Notes: generated by a model not told the origin, from the letters alone. 64,000 nucleotides of DNA from JBFJKD01 sp038106145 (GCA_038106145.1 JAYODD010000009.1:1-64000); one strand, 5' to 3'; positions 53,748-63,036 are shown, numbered from the stretch's first letter. Translations and numbers: made by a program.

Positions 53748-54977
53748 TTAGAAAAGCACGCGGCAGCGCACCGTGCCGTTGATCGCTTTCAATTCCTGTA
53801 ACGCCCGCTCGCTGTACTCGGCATCAATATCCACAACCACGTAGCCAATCTGCTCATTGGTCTGTAAATATTGCCCGCTGATATTAATGCCGTTGGCCGA
53901 AAACACCTGGTTTATGGCACTTAATATACCCGGCACGTTGCGATGCACATGCAGCAGCCGGTGGGAACCGGCGTGGGGTGGCAACGCCACCTGGGGAAAA
54001 TTGACAGCGCTGGTGGTGGTGCCGTTATCGCTGTACTTGACCAGCTTTTCGGCCACTTCAGCACCGATATTTTCCTGCGCTTCTTCAGTGGATCCGCCGA
54101 TATGGGGGGTCAGAATGACGTTGTCAAAGGCTCGCAATGGCGACATGAATTCTTCGTTGTTGGATTTTGGTTCCGCGGGAAATACGTCGAGCGCCGCGCC
54201 CCCCAGATGGCGGTCCGCAAGCGCCTCACACAGGGCATCGATGTCCACGACCTGGCCCCGCGCGGCGTTGATTAATATCGCCCCCGGCTTCATCGCCCGC
54301 AACTGTTCGGCGCCCATCATATAGCGCGTCGCCGCTGTGTCGGGTACATGTAACGACACCACGTCGCTGTCCCGCAACAGCGCATTCAGGCTGCCCACCT
54401 GCGCGGCGTTGCCCAGCGGCAGGCGCGTCACCACGTCGTAAAAACGCACCCGCATACCCATGGCTTCGGCAAGGACACTGACCTGGCTGCCAATATTGCC
54501 GTAACCGATAATGCCCAGAGTTTTACCGCGGGCTTCGTAGGATTGGTCGGCGGACTTTAACCAGATGCCGTTGTGGGCTTTGGCATTTTTTTCGGGAATG
54601 CCACGCATCAACATGATGGCTTCGGCCACCACCAGCTCGGCTACGCTGCGGGTATTGGAGTAGGGTGCGTTAAATACAACCACCCCATGCTCTATGGCCG
54701 CCTGCAAATCCACCTGATTGGTACCGATGCAAAAACACCCGACTCCAATCAATTTATCCGCCGCTGCAAACACCTCGCGCGTCAGCTGGGTGCGGGAACG
54801 AATGCCGACAAAATGTACGCCTTTGATTTTTTCCAGCAGTGCCTCTTCCGGCAATGCGGTTTTCAGATACTCCACTTCGCCGTACCCTGCCGCCGCGAAC
54901 GTGTCGCGGGCGGACGTGCTAACCCCCTCCAGCAAGAGAATGCGAATCTTCGATTTATCAAGGGACAAACTTGCCAT
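53748..54977 (-). CDS. serA: D-3-phosphoglycerate dehydrogenase
   Basis: First step of serine synthesis. About 409 residues: NAD-binding GIIGYGNIGSQVSVLAEAMGM, catalytic Arg in INAARGQVVD and His in LTPHIGGSTEEAQENIG, and a C-terminal ACT domain (VPGILSAINQVFSANGINISGQYLQTNE) for feedback by serine. I chose the ATG at 54977 (MASLSLDKSKIR). Divergent from the D-2-hydroxyglutarate dehydrogenase gene. Confidence 0.97.
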   Translation of the reverse strand: MASLSLDKSKIRILLLEGVSTSARDTFAAAGYGEVEYLKTALPEEALLEKIKGVHFVGIRSRTQLTREVFAAADKLIGVGCFCIGTNQVDLQAAIEHGVVVFNAPYSNTRSVAELVVAEAIMLMRGIPEKNAKAHNGIWLKSADQSYEARGKTLGIIGYGNIGSQVSVLAEAMGMRVRFYDVVTRLPLGNAAQVGSLNALLRDSDVVSLHVPDTAATRYMMGAEQLRAMKPGAILINAARGQVVDIDALCEALADRHLGGAALDVFPAEPKSNNEEFMSPLRAFDNVILTPHIGGSTEEAQENIGAEVAEKLVKYSDNGTTTSAVNFPQVALPPHAGSHRLLHVHRNVPGILSAINQVFSANGINISGQYLQTNEQIGYVVVDIDAEYSERALQELKAINGTVRCRVLF

Positions 54978-55064
54978 GGGATGGAAACTCTCAGCGCGCG
55001 GAAAAAAAGGGTCGCTATGATACCATAGCGGCCTGTGATCCTTCCTGCCGAGACCCCCGCGACG

Positions 55065-56480
55065 ATGAATGAAACTGCTTCGCTTCAATCGCACCTGTCC
55101 CAATCGCAGCTGACCCAGCTAGCCGCCATCGTCGGCGAGCGCTACGTACTCACCGACCCCGATAGTTTGCAAAAATACGGCGTCGACCGCACCAGCGTAT
55201 GGCAACCGAATCCCTGTGCGGTGGTTCTGCCCCACAGTACCGCGCAGGTGCAGGCGGTTGTACAAATGGCAAATCAGGAGCGACTGGCGGTAGTACCGTC
55301 CGGCGGGCGCACCGGACTGAGCGGCGGCGCGGTAGCGTGCAACGGGGAGCTGGTGCTCGCCCTGGATCGCATGAACCACATTATGGATTGCAATCCGGTC
55401 GATCAAACCGTGACCTGCCAGGCGGGTGTGATCACCGAACAACTGCAGCGCTTTGCCGCGGATCAACATTTATTCTACCCGGTGGATTTTGCTTCCGCAG
55501 GATCCAGCCAGATCGGCGGCAATATCGCCACCAACGCCGGCGGCATTCGCGTTATCCGCTACGGCATGACCCGCGACTGGGTGCGCGGCCTGACCGTGGT
55601 CACCGGCAACGGTGAACTGCTGACCCTCAATAAAGGACTGATCAAAAATAATACGGGCTATGACTTTCGGCATCTTTTTATCGGTTCCGAAGGCACCCTG
55701 GGGATTATCTGCGAAGCGACCCTGGCGCTACTGCCACCGCCAACGGATACCCGCGTGATGGTCCTGGGTGTCTCCAGCTTTCCCGCAATCATGGACGTGT
55801 TGCGCACCTTCAATCGCGCCGTAACGCTAACCGCCTTTGAATTTTTGTCGGACCTCGCACTGCAAAAGGTCATGGCTCACCAACAACTGGCGGCCCCTTT
55901 TGACAGCCGTGCGCCCTTTTATGCAGTGCTGGAATTTGAGCACCCGGATGCAAACGCCCTCGATACAGCCATGACGTCTTTCGAGCACTGTGTTGAACAG
56001 GGCTGGGTGACGGACGGCGTGGTCAGTCAGAGCCTGACGCAAGCCAAAAATCTGTGGCGACTACGGGAAGATATTTCCGAAACGTTATCGTTTTCCAAAC
56101 CCTACAAAAATGATATTTCAGTTTGTGTGTCGCGGATGCCGGCTTTTTTACAGGAGGTGGACACGCTGGCGGCACACAGCTACCCAGATTTTGAGGTTGT
56201 CTGGTACGGTCATATTGGCGACGGCAACCTGCACCTTAATATTCTCAAACCGGAAGCGCTCACCGTCGAGGAATTTACCGAACGCTGCTCGGGGGTGAGC
56301 GAGCAGGTTTCCGCGCTCGTGGAAAAATATGACGGCAGTATTTCCGCGGAACACGGCGTGGGACTACTGAAAAAACATTATCTGGGATATACCCGCAGCA
56401 CGGCGGAAATTGCGATCATGGGGCAATTGAAACGCATCTTTGATCCCAACGGGTTGATGAACCCGGGTAAAATGGTCTGA
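55065..56480 (+). CDS. FAD-linked D-2-hydroxyglutarate dehydrogenase-like protein
   Basis: About 471 residues of the VAO flavoprotein family. FAD domain PSGGRTGLSGGAVACNGELVLALDRMN and SSQIGGNIATNAGGIRVIRYG; C-terminal domain VWYGHIGDGNLHLNIL and SAEHGVGLLKK. This is the D2HGDH/GlcD group. In Pseudomonas the serA-linked copy oxidises D-2-hydroxyglutarate made by SerA as a side reaction. The same divergent layout here supports that role. Confidence 0.88.
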   Translation: MNETASLQSHLSQSQLTQLAAIVGERYVLTDPDSLQKYGVDRTSVWQPNPCAVVLPHSTAQVQAVVQMANQERLAVVPSGGRTGLSGGAVACNGELVLALDRMNHIMDCNPVDQTVTCQAGVITEQLQRFAADQHLFYPVDFASAGSSQIGGNIATNAGGIRVIRYGMTRDWVRGLTVVTGNGELLTLNKGLIKNNTGYDFRHLFIGSEGTLGIICEATLALLPPPTDTRVMVLGVSSFPAIMDVLRTFNRAVTLTAFEFLSDLALQKVMAHQQLAAPFDSRAPFYAVLEFEHPDANALDTAMTSFEHCVEQGWVTDGVVSQSLTQAKNLWRLREDISETLSFSKPYKNDISVCVSRMPAFLQEVDTLAAHSYPDFEVVWYGHIGDGNLHLNILKPEALTVEEFTERCSGVSEQVSALVEKYDGSISAEHGVGLLKKHYLGYTRSTAEIAIMGQLKRIFDPNGLMNPGKMV

Positions 56481-56529
56481 GATTCTTCCGCTCATTACTT
56501 TCTTCCCACCGGCCTGGGGGCGCGCAAAA

Positions 56530-57204
56530 ATGGATTACCAGCATCGTTATCTGGACGGCTCCGCCTGTGCGCTGCCGGTCGGCAAGGCCGTATGCGTCGG
56601 CCTGAATTATGCTGCTCACGTGGCGGAAATGAACAGCCAACGCAGCCAGGAACCACTGTTGTTTATCAAACCCAGCACCGCGCTATGTCATTTTTCCGAT
56701 CCCATCGGCATTCCGCAGGGGCTCGGCGCCTGCCATTTCGAAACCGAAATGACCATTCTTATCGGCGAAACACTCCATCACTGCGACCCAGGCAGCGCGC
56801 AAACCGGGATTGCCGGAGTTGGCGTGGCCCTCGATCTGACGCTGCGGGACTTGCAGGACCAATTAAAACAGGCCGGCCAGCCCTGGGAAAAATCCAAGGG
56901 CTGGGATGGCGCCTGCCCGACGTCGCCGTTTTTAAAACCAGAAATGGTCCCAGACCTGCAGAATGTGCGCCTGCAATTACGCCAGAACGGTGAACTGAGA
57001 CAGGACGGCAATACCGCTCAGATGTTGACCCCGGTGCTGGACCTGATTTGTTATATCAGTCAATTCTTTACCTTACTGCCCGGCGACCTGGTACTCACTG
57101 GCACACCGGCAGGCGTCGGCCCGATCCGGCCGGGAGATCAACTGGAAGCGGAGCTGGTAGGCTTGCTCAAGGTCGGCACGGGTAGCATCAGCGCCCGCCG
57201 CTAG
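56530..57204 (+). CDS. Fumarylacetoacetate hydrolase family protein
   Basis: 224 residues. VCVGLNYAAHVAEMN, LFIKPSTALCHF, CHFETEMTILIG, WEKSKGWDGACPTSPFL and VLTGTPAGVGPIRPGDQLEAEL are typical FAH motifs with the acidic metal ligands. Small members are oxaloacetate decarboxylases or acylpyruvases. Its 3' end overlaps the convergent SDR gene by 17 bp. Confidence 0.88.
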   Translation: MDYQHRYLDGSACALPVGKAVCVGLNYAAHVAEMNSQRSQEPLLFIKPSTALCHFSDPIGIPQGLGACHFETEMTILIGETLHHCDPGSAQTGIAGVGVALDLTLRDLQDQLKQAGQPWEKSKGWDGACPTSPFLKPEMVPDLQNVRLQLRQNGELRQDGNTAQMLTPVLDLICYISQFFTLLPGDLVLTGTPAGVGPIRPGDQLEAELVGLLKVGTGSISARR

Positions 57205-58240
57205 CTGGCGCTGGCGGGGTAATATGTCCCCACTGGATCATGTCAGTTATCGCGTCGAGAATGCTTGCGCGCAGCGGACGAAATTCGATGCCGAGGTCCC
57301 TGCATATTTTCTGGTTTGAAATGCGCATGGTCTTGCCGATATGGGAGCGAATAAAATCCCCGGCACCCTTCGGCTGTGTGTACGAAGCCAGTTTCATCAG
57401 CAGCGTCCCCGCGGCGCCACTCATATCGAGCTTCGGCAATTTATATTGCTGGTAACCCGACTCTCCCAGAAAAGTGATCAACTCGGCCATACTCATCCCA
57501 CCACTGCAGGTGATGTAACGCCCCTGCGCGGCGGTCGACGTCAGCGCCAGGCGATGCGCTGTGGCAACATCCCGCACATCCACCATACAGAAATTTATCG
57601 CCATAATTCCCGGGTAGACGCCCGCCAGCATATCACTCAGAATTTTATTACTTTCGTTTAGCGCTGGCCCCAGCGACGGCCCGATTACCACACACGGATT
57701 AATGGCCACTAAATCAAAGGTGGCGTCGTGCTGTTTAAGGAATTTCCACGCCGCCTGCTCGGCCTGGGTCTTCGAATAAAAATAAGCGTTGCGTTTGAGG
57801 GACGATTTTTTGTTCCAGTCCTCTTCGCTAAATACTTTAGCGTCATCTGGTTCATCGGTAACGGCCGCCAGGGAAGATGTCAGCACGACTCTGCGTACCG
57901 ACCCCGCCCTGTGCGCCGCGCGCAACACATTCAACGTGCCCTGCTCAGCGGGCTCGACCATTTCAGCCTGCGGATTTTTGACTTTTAGCAAGTAAGGGCT
58001 GGCCGTGTGGATGACGTAATCACACCCCCTCACCGCCGCGTCGTAAGCATCGTCGTCCTGCAAACTTGCCGAAAATAATTGCAATCGCTCCGCGGCGCCT
58101 GGAAGTTTTAGCAGCCATTCGTGCTTTGCGCCCAACGATCGCACCGTACCGTGAACGCGATAGCCATGCTCCAGCATCTCGCGCGCAATCTGTGCGCCGA
58201 TAAAACCATTACAACCGGTTACACACACTTGCGCGGTCAA
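57188..58240 (-). CDS. NAD(P)-dependent epimerase/dehydratase (extended SDR)
   Basis: About 350 residues. VCVTGCNGFIGAQIAREML binds NAD(P), and YFYSKTQAEQAAWKF is the YxxxK catalytic pair. It resembles dihydroflavonol 4-reductase and 3-beta-hydroxysteroid dehydrogenase-like proteins. I chose the TTG at 58240, with GAGGA 8 nt before it; the frame opens again at a TTG at 58267. First gene of a minus-strand group with a C-C hydrolase and another SDR. Confidence 0.82.
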   Translation of the reverse strand: MTAQVCVTGCNGFIGAQIAREMLEHGYRVHGTVRSLGAKHEWLLKLPGAAERLQLFSASLQDDDAYDAAVRGCDYVIHTASPYLLKVKNPQAEMVEPAEQGTLNVLRAAHRAGSVRRVVLTSSLAAVTDEPDDAKVFSEEDWNKKSSLKRNAYFYSKTQAEQAAWKFLKQHDATFDLVAINPCVVIGPSLGPALNESNKILSDMLAGVYPGIMAINFCMVDVRDVATAHRLALTSTAAQGRYITCSGGMSMAELITFLGESGYQQYKLPKLDMSGAAGTLLMKLASYTQPKGAGDFIRSHIGKTMRISNQKICRDLGIEFRPLRASILDAITDMIQWGHITPPAPASGGR

Positions 58241-58297
58241 ATTGATCGTCCTCGACTCAAGGCACAATCCGGCGGCCGGTGCGTGAAGTGGCCGCCA

Positions 58298-59146
58298 TTA
58301 ACGCTGATCCGCCAAGAACGCTAAAGTCAGTTTGTTGAATTTTTCCGCATGCTCCCACTGCGCCCAGTGTCCGCACTTGCTGAACACATGCAAATCCGCA
58401 TCCGGAATGCCCCACAAAAACTTAAGCCCGTGATCGAGCGGCACAAAACGATCATCCCTGCCCCAAATAATCAATGTACGCGCTTGCACCTCGGACATCC
58501 GCGCGCTGAAGTCGCTCACGATTTTCGGTGCGTTCGCGATACTTTTCATAAAGTTTTCGAGATGCTCTGGCTTGCGCATCATGTTCTCGTAGCGCCCCTG
58601 AATTAATTCGTCGCTCATTAAAGAGGGATCGTAAACAAACACCTGAATCATTTTTTTCAGCAGGTCCAAAGACGGATTCTGGTATAGCGCGACCAATAGC
58701 TTGATGCCTTCCAGCGGCATCGGGGAGAACAGGCTTTGACCGCCACCACCTGCGCCCATCAGCACCATTTTATCCAGGCGATCGGGATACGCTAACGCAA
58801 AACTGAGGGCCGTGGCGCCGCCCATTGAATTGCCCACCAGATGCGCCTTTTCAATGCCCAATTCATCCATCAGCCCTTTCACCGCTTCTGCGTTAAGGAC
58901 GTCGCGCGGCTTGTCAGCCACTACGGTGTCGGACTTATTAAAGCCGGGGCAGTCCAGCAGAATGGTGCGATAGTGCGCCGCAAAGGCATCCACATTGCGG
59001 GAAAAGTTACTCCACCCTGCCGCGCCGGGTCCGCCACCGTGCAGCATAATGACCGTCTCTCCGCTACCCGCTTCGTTGTAGTGCAAATTCAGGCCAATGT
59101 TGTTGGCGCGAACCATGTTGCTGGTATTTTCTTCGGTTAATGTTGC
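58298..59146 (-). CDS. Alpha/beta hydrolase of the BphD/HsaD type (meta-cleavage product hydrolase-like)
   Basis: About 282 residues. MLHGGGPGAAGWSNFSRNVDAF is the oxyanion loop typical of C-C bond hydrolases of aromatic and steroid breakdown. Triad: Ser in LVGNSMGGATAL, Asp in IIWGRDDRFVPLDHGL, His in CGHWAQWEHAEKFN. The start is probably GTG at 59146 with GGAG 9 nt before it; an ATG at 59164 is possible. A matching ring-cleavage dioxygenase is not in the window, so the real substrate is unknown. Confidence 0.83.
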   Translation of the reverse strand, partial: ATLTEENTSNMVRANNIGLNLHYNEAGSGETVIMLHGGGPGAAGWSNFSRNVDAFAAHYRTILLDCPGFNKSDTVVADKPRDVLNAEAVKGLMDELGIEKAHLVGNSMGGATALSFALAYPDRLDKMVLMGAGGGGQSLFSPMPLEGIKLLVALYQNPSLDLLKKMIQVFVYDPSLMSDELIQGRYENMMRKPEHLENFMKSIANAPKIVSDFSARMSEVQARTLIIWGRDDRFVPLDHGLKFLWGIPDADLHVFSKCGHWAQWEHAEKFNKLTLAFLADQR

Positions 59147-59220
59147 CACTTGGGATATCTCCATTTTTAGTTCAAAAATCGGGGACACTTACATTCTCGA
59201 TCAATAATCGGGCCCGCTTT

Positions 59221-60162
59221 TTACTCTTCCGGTTGTGGAGGCCCGGGGTTGTTATAATCCATAAGTAGCGTCGACGGCACCGCGGCGATCAAATCTTCTA
59301 CAGTAAACATACCGTCGTTATCGGTTTTTAACAGCGCCTTCGCTTCCACCGGCTCCGAGTAGATGGACACACGTCCTTTTTCGGCGTGAAAGATTTGACC
59401 GTTAATGCCGCTTGCCGCGTCGGCGCCGAGATAACAGACAAACGGCGCAATGTATTCAGGCCCCGGCATGGCAATCAAACTTTCATAGCGCGCCCTGGAA
59501 ATCAGGCCCGCTTCGTAACGCTTTTTCATACCCTCGATGACGCCCTGGTCCAGGGTCATACGGGTTGCCGCCATAGGGCAAATGGCATTCGCGGTAACGC
59601 CGTAGCGACCCAGTTCCCGCGCCAGCGCACGCGTCAAGCTGACAATACCGCCTTTGGCGGCGGCGTAATTCGCCTGCCCCACACTGCCGCGCCAGGCGTC
59701 CGAAGAAAAATTAATAATCCGGCCCGAGCGCTGACCGCGCATCACCTTGCTGGCGTGATGACACATATTGTAGTGGCCCTTAAGGTGCACGCGAATAACC
59801 GTGTCCCAGTCGTCTTCCCCAAGGTTCCAGATCATGCGCTCGCGCAACACCCCCGCGCAATTCACCACTATATCGAGGCGACCAAAATCGGCGATGCACT
59901 GGCCGATAATATCGCTGGCCGCCTGGTATTCATCCACCGGCAACAAGCAGGCGCTGGCTGCCCCACCGGACGTCCTGATTTCTTCAGCCACCTGTTGTCC
60001 AGGGGTTCCCTCTATCTCACGCCCGCCGCGATCGGCGCCCGGATCGACCACCAATACACTGGCGCCCTGCTGCGCCAGCGCTAACGCGACTGCGCGACCG
60101 ATACCGCGACCCGCACCGGTAACTACGGCGGCTTTGCCCGATAAATGTTGCGACGCAGTCAT
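59221..60162 (-). CDS. SDR family oxidoreductase (3-hydroxyacyl-CoA/17-beta-HSD-4-like)
   Basis: 313 residues. VVTGAGRGIGRAVALALAQQGASVLVVDPGADRGG binds NAD(P), with NCAGV and the Ser-Tyr-Lys triad in NFSSDAWRGSVGQANYAAAKGG. The long insert after the cofactor site (GREIEGTPGQQVAEEI) and the C-terminal extension resemble the dehydrogenase part of HSD17B4-type proteins. GGAGG lies 6 nt before the ATG. Likely role: oxidising a 3-hydroxy group in acyl or steroid breakdown, by inference. Confidence 0.85.
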   Translation of the reverse strand: MTASQHLSGKAAVVTGAGRGIGRAVALALAQQGASVLVVDPGADRGGREIEGTPGQQVAEEIRTSGGAASACLLPVDEYQAASDIIGQCIADFGRLDIVVNCAGVLRERMIWNLGEDDWDTVIRVHLKGHYNMCHHASKVMRGQRSGRIINFSSDAWRGSVGQANYAAAKGGIVSLTRALARELGRYGVTANAICPMAATRMTLDQGVIEGMKKRYEAGLISRARYESLIAMPGPEYIAPFVCYLGADAASGINGQIFHAEKGRVSIYSEPVEAKALLKTDNDGMFTVEDLIAAVPSTLLMDYNNPGPPQPEE

Positions 60163-60227
60163 TGCCTGCCTCCAGTGGTTCGGTTACCACAATCCGTAGC
60201 GATAGATGCTCGGGGAATATGCCAAAT

Positions 60228-60734
60228 TTAATCTTTGAATTTCGCGCCGTCGAACCAGGCGATGCGCAGATGCTCGCCCTTTTCATTGACCCCCATAAAG
60301 GTTCCGGCGGGGGAAACCCCCTGCCGACGTGCCTTTTGCAAAATGGGGCTTTCCGTGACCGTAAAGAACCCTTTGGCGGAGGTGTCCTCACCACTGACAA
60401 ATCGCTGATTCAGGTATTGCCTTGATGTCCGTACCAGGTCTGTGCCGATATGTTTCTGGCGACAGCGGGCGGCGACAAAATGGCGGTAATAGTACACCAC
60501 GTTATTCAGTAGTCGCGGTACCGGCATCTTAACGGCAGTGGACACGCCGACAATATCTCCACTGGCATTTTCGCGACACACCGCCAGCACCTGCTGCACC
60601 CGTCGTGCCGCAAGATCCGGGTTGGGCAACGCCCCCTCGCGCTCCCAAAACGCACATATCTCCTCACTCAGTACCGGCGATACATTTTGCCATACCACCT
60701 CTATCGCAAATTCCCCTTGCTCCACCCCTGCCAT
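60228..60734 (-). CDS. Uncharacterised protein, possibly GNAT-like
   Basis: About 168 residues. Secondary-structure pattern and the central YYYRHFVAARCRQKHIGTDLVRTSRQYLNQRF suggest an acetyltransferase-like fold (a strand followed by a basic helix), but no convincing acetyl-CoA loop is present. I do not recognise the family. ATG at 60734 has GGGG 7 nt before it; a TTG at 60758 is also possible. It could share the TetR operator region, which lies about 230 bp upstream. Confidence 0.6.
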   Translation of the reverse strand: MAGVEQGEFAIEVVWQNVSPVLSEEICAFWEREGALPNPDLAARRVQQVLAVCRENASGDIVGVSTAVKMPVPRLLNNVVYYYRHFVAARCRQKHIGTDLVRTSRQYLNQRFVSGEDTSAKGFFTVTESPILQKARRQGVSPAGTFMGVNEKGEHLRIAWFDGAKFKD

Positions 60735-60957
60735 CGATTTACCCCTGTGCCCATTCAAATTATCCTGTTATTTGTTGGTATCGGTTATTCAGGTCCTGTT
60801 AGCCGACAGTCACACCCAACAGAGCGCGTCAATATATCACAGCCGCCGGAGGCGGACCGACACACCGCGGGTGGTTCGGCAAGGAGCGGAAACCGACCAA
60901 ACTCGCCCTGGTCGCGCACCAGCCGGCCTGCAATTGCCCTCAACACCATCCAGCTTC

Positions 60958-60986
60958 TTGACTAGAATGAATATTCGTTCTAGCAT
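60958..60986 (+). promoter_or_regulatory. tetR promoter with operator O1 in its spacer
   Basis: -35 TTGACT (60958-60963), 17-bp spacer, -10 TAGCAT (60981-60986). The imperfect palindrome CTAGAATGAATATTCGTTC (60962 to 60983 in full) overlaps both boxes, so bound repressor would exclude polymerase. The start site is expected near 60993, the tetR start codon itself. The stretch 60735-60957 holds nothing else that I can name. Confidence 0.75.
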
Positions 60987-60992
60987 CCATGC

Positions 60993-61607
60993 ATGGCACA
61001 AAACAGCCTTCCGATGGCCGAACCGCAAACCGTGGCCCCAGCGTCCCGCACAAATCCAGAACGGGTGTTGGACGTGGCGTTACAACTATTCTCCGAACGC
61101 GGTTTTTTTAACACGCCCGTACAGGATATCGCCCACGCAGCGGAAGTCAGTATCGGCTCTATTTACCACCATTTCGCCGACAAGGAAGGGATTGCCAGGG
61201 CGTTGTTTGACCACCTGGTGGCGCGCATGGGGAACGCCTTTGACGCTATTACAAACACTCACAGAACCGCCCACGACCGATGTCGGGCAGTGATGGAACT
61301 GTTGTTTCAGCTTACCGAAGAAGAACCAGCGCTTATGGCTTATATGCTGCACGCGCAGCATCAGGAGTTTATGCCCGGACAAGCGCCGGTGTGTTCGTCG
61401 CGGCCATTCACACAGATGCGCGCCATGGTGGCTGCCGGCATGGAAACGGGTGAAATCAGGCCCATGGATTCACTGGTAGCGGCAACCGCCCTGTTTGGGG
61501 GCCCCCTGCGCATGATTTCTCTGCGCCTCGACAGGATTCTCGAAATCCCACTGCAACGTTACTCCAACCAGGTGTGGGAAGTATCCTGGCGCGCTATCGC
61601 CACTTGA
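60993..61607 (+). CDS. TetR-family regulator
   Basis: 204 residues. N-terminal helix-turn-helix: RVLDVALQLFSERGFFNTPVQDIAHAAEVSIGSIYHHFADKEGIARALFDH. The C-terminal ligand domain is not from a subgroup I can name. It probably represses itself and the operon to its right through two matching operators. Start ATG at 60993 or 61014; neither has a ribosome site, and the first fits a leaderless message. Confidence 0.9.
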   Translation: MAQNSLPMAEPQTVAPASRTNPERVLDVALQLFSERGFFNTPVQDIAHAAEVSIGSIYHHFADKEGIARALFDHLVARMGNAFDAITNTHRTAHDRCRAVMELLFQLTEEEPALMAYMLHAQHQEFMPGQAPVCSSRPFTQMRAMVAAGMETGEIRPMDSLVAATALFGGPLRMISLRLDRILEIPLQRYSNQVWEVSWRAIAT

Positions 61608-61627
61608 AGAGTTATTTGGGCTACGAC

Positions 61628-61647
61628 TAGAACGAATATTCGTTCTA
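61628..61647 (+). promoter_or_regulatory. TetR operator O2 before the DsrE operon
   Basis: Perfect 20-bp palindrome TAGAACGAATATTCGTTCTA, matching O1 in 19 of 20 positions. It lies between the tetR stop and the AAGGAG ribosome site of the next gene. TTGAAG about 18 bp upstream with TAGAAC inside the operator could be the promoter. Confidence 0.85.
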
Positions 61648-61659
61648 AAAGGAGATAAC

Positions 61660-62076
61660 ATGAAATCCATGGCCATTGTCCTCCGCGACGACAGTTACGA
61701 CAAAATTCTGACACCGCTATCCTTCGCCTATCTGCAGGCGGCCGAAGGCACCCAAGTGGATATGCTATTTGTAAACTGGGCAGTAAGAGCACTCACCGAA
61801 GAGGGTGCCCGCGCACTCAAAGTGGACGGGCAGCACGCCGACCAGGACGGCTGGTTACGACAGCAAGTAGCCAAGGCTGGTCTACCTCCCGATATATACG
61901 ACATTATCAAAGCCATCAAAAATACCGGCCATGTAAAACTCTACGCCTGCAGCCTGGCCGCGACGATTTTCGATGTGAACAAAGATAATTTGATTCCGGA
62001 GGCGGAGGACATTGTAGGTGCCTCCTGGTTTCTCCACGAAAAGGCCGCCCAGGCCGATCACTACCAATACTTTTAA
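61660..62076 (+). CDS. DsrE/DsrF-like family protein
   Basis: 138 residues. MAIVLRDDSYDKILTPLSFAYLQAAEGTQVDMLFVNWAVRAL and KLYACSLAATIFD (a conserved-position Cys) match DsrE-like sulfur-relay proteins. AAGGAG lies 7 nt before the ATG and O2 lies directly before that. The TusA gene follows by 25 bp, so a persulfide relay between the two is likely. Confidence 0.8.
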   Translation: MKSMAIVLRDDSYDKILTPLSFAYLQAAEGTQVDMLFVNWAVRALTEEGARALKVDGQHADQDGWLRQQVAKAGLPPDIYDIIKAIKNTGHVKLYACSLAATIFDVNKDNLIPEAEDIVGASWFLHEKAAQADHYQYF

Positions 62077-62101
62077 GCAAACAACGATACTGGAGAACGG
62101 G

Positions 62102-62359
62102 ATGGCGAATGTTAAATATCAGCAAACCGTAGACACATCCGGCAAATGCTGCCCCCTGCCCATGGTCGAAACCAACTCCGCGATTAACGCAATGCAACCC
62201 GGTCAGGTGCTGGAAATCATCGCCACTGACCCGGCAACCAGGTGGGATCTACCGTCCTGGTGCGAGCGCACGGGCAACACGATGCTCGAACACAGCGAAG
62301 TGGATGGAACGCTACGCTACTATATTCGCAAGGGCGGCACCCCGAGCGAGTCCGACTAA
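62102..62359 (+). CDS. TusA-like sulfurtransferase
   Basis: 85 residues. The CPxP motif is present in DTSGKCCPLPMVETNSAI, with an extra Cys before it, and SWCERTGN supplies a third Cys. TusA proteins carry sulfur as a Cys persulfide to tRNA thiolation, molybdenum cofactor or sulfur oxidation. GGAG lies 8 nt before the ATG at 62102. The DsrE partner is immediately upstream. Confidence 0.9.
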   Translation: MANVKYQQTVDTSGKCCPLPMVETNSAINAMQPGQVLEIIATDPATRWDLPSWCERTGNTMLEHSEVDGTLRYYIRKGGTPSESD

Positions 62360-62409
62360 CGCTGATCTATCCCGACCCCGGCCAAACGGAATTTCGACGG
62401 AGTTTTATT

Positions 62410-63036
62410 ATGGCGGATCATTTTGCGGAGAAATCCCGGGACTGGGACGTTAATGATGTCGTAAAAGGCCTGTCTGCGACCATCGGTCCAGCGATAATTG
62501 ACCACGTCGCGCTTACCACCGACATGGACGTGCTCGACTTCGGCGCGGGCACCGGTTTAATCAGCGCGCATATCGCACCGCGGGTAAACAAGATTGTGGC
62601 CGTAGATATATCTGCTGCGATGCTGGACAAACTGGCCGCCAAGGACGAGCTCAGGGGCAAGGTCGAAGTCGTTTGTCGGGACATCACGACCTCACCACTG
62701 GCACAACAGTTTGATCTGATTGTCAGCGCGATGGCGATGCATCACGTATCCGATACCAACCAACTTATACGGACATTTGCCAACCATTTAAAACCCGGCG
62801 GACAAATAGCTCTGGCAGATCTCGACACAGAGGATGGCACCTTTCATCCGCAGAATACGGCCGGCGTTTATCATTCTGGCTTCGATAGAGCTGCGCTACA
62901 GCGGGTGTTGGAACAGCACGGCTTTGACGATATTTATTTTTTCACGCCACACTCCGTGGCTAAAAATAACAGGTTGTACCCGGTGTTCCTGGTAACCGCA
63001 ACCAAACATTTCGCTACCTTTGGCTCGAGTCTATAA
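62410..63036 (+). CDS. Class I SAM-dependent methyltransferase
   Basis: 208 residues. SAM loop DVLDFGAGTGLISAHIAP, VAVDISAAMLDKL, and AMAMHHVSDTNQLIRTFANHLKPGGQIALADLD. Target unknown; small molecule more likely than protein. Start ATG at 62410 (GGAG 7 nt before). Third in the TetR-controlled operon. Confidence 0.88.
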   Translation: MADHFAEKSRDWDVNDVVKGLSATIGPAIIDHVALTTDMDVLDFGAGTGLISAHIAPRVNKIVAVDISAAMLDKLAAKDELRGKVEVVCRDITTSPLAQQFDLIVSAMAMHHVSDTNQLIRTFANHLKPGGQIALADLDTEDGTFHPQNTAGVYHSGFDRAALQRVLEQHGFDDIYFFTPHSVAKNNRLYPVFLVTATKHFATFGSSL

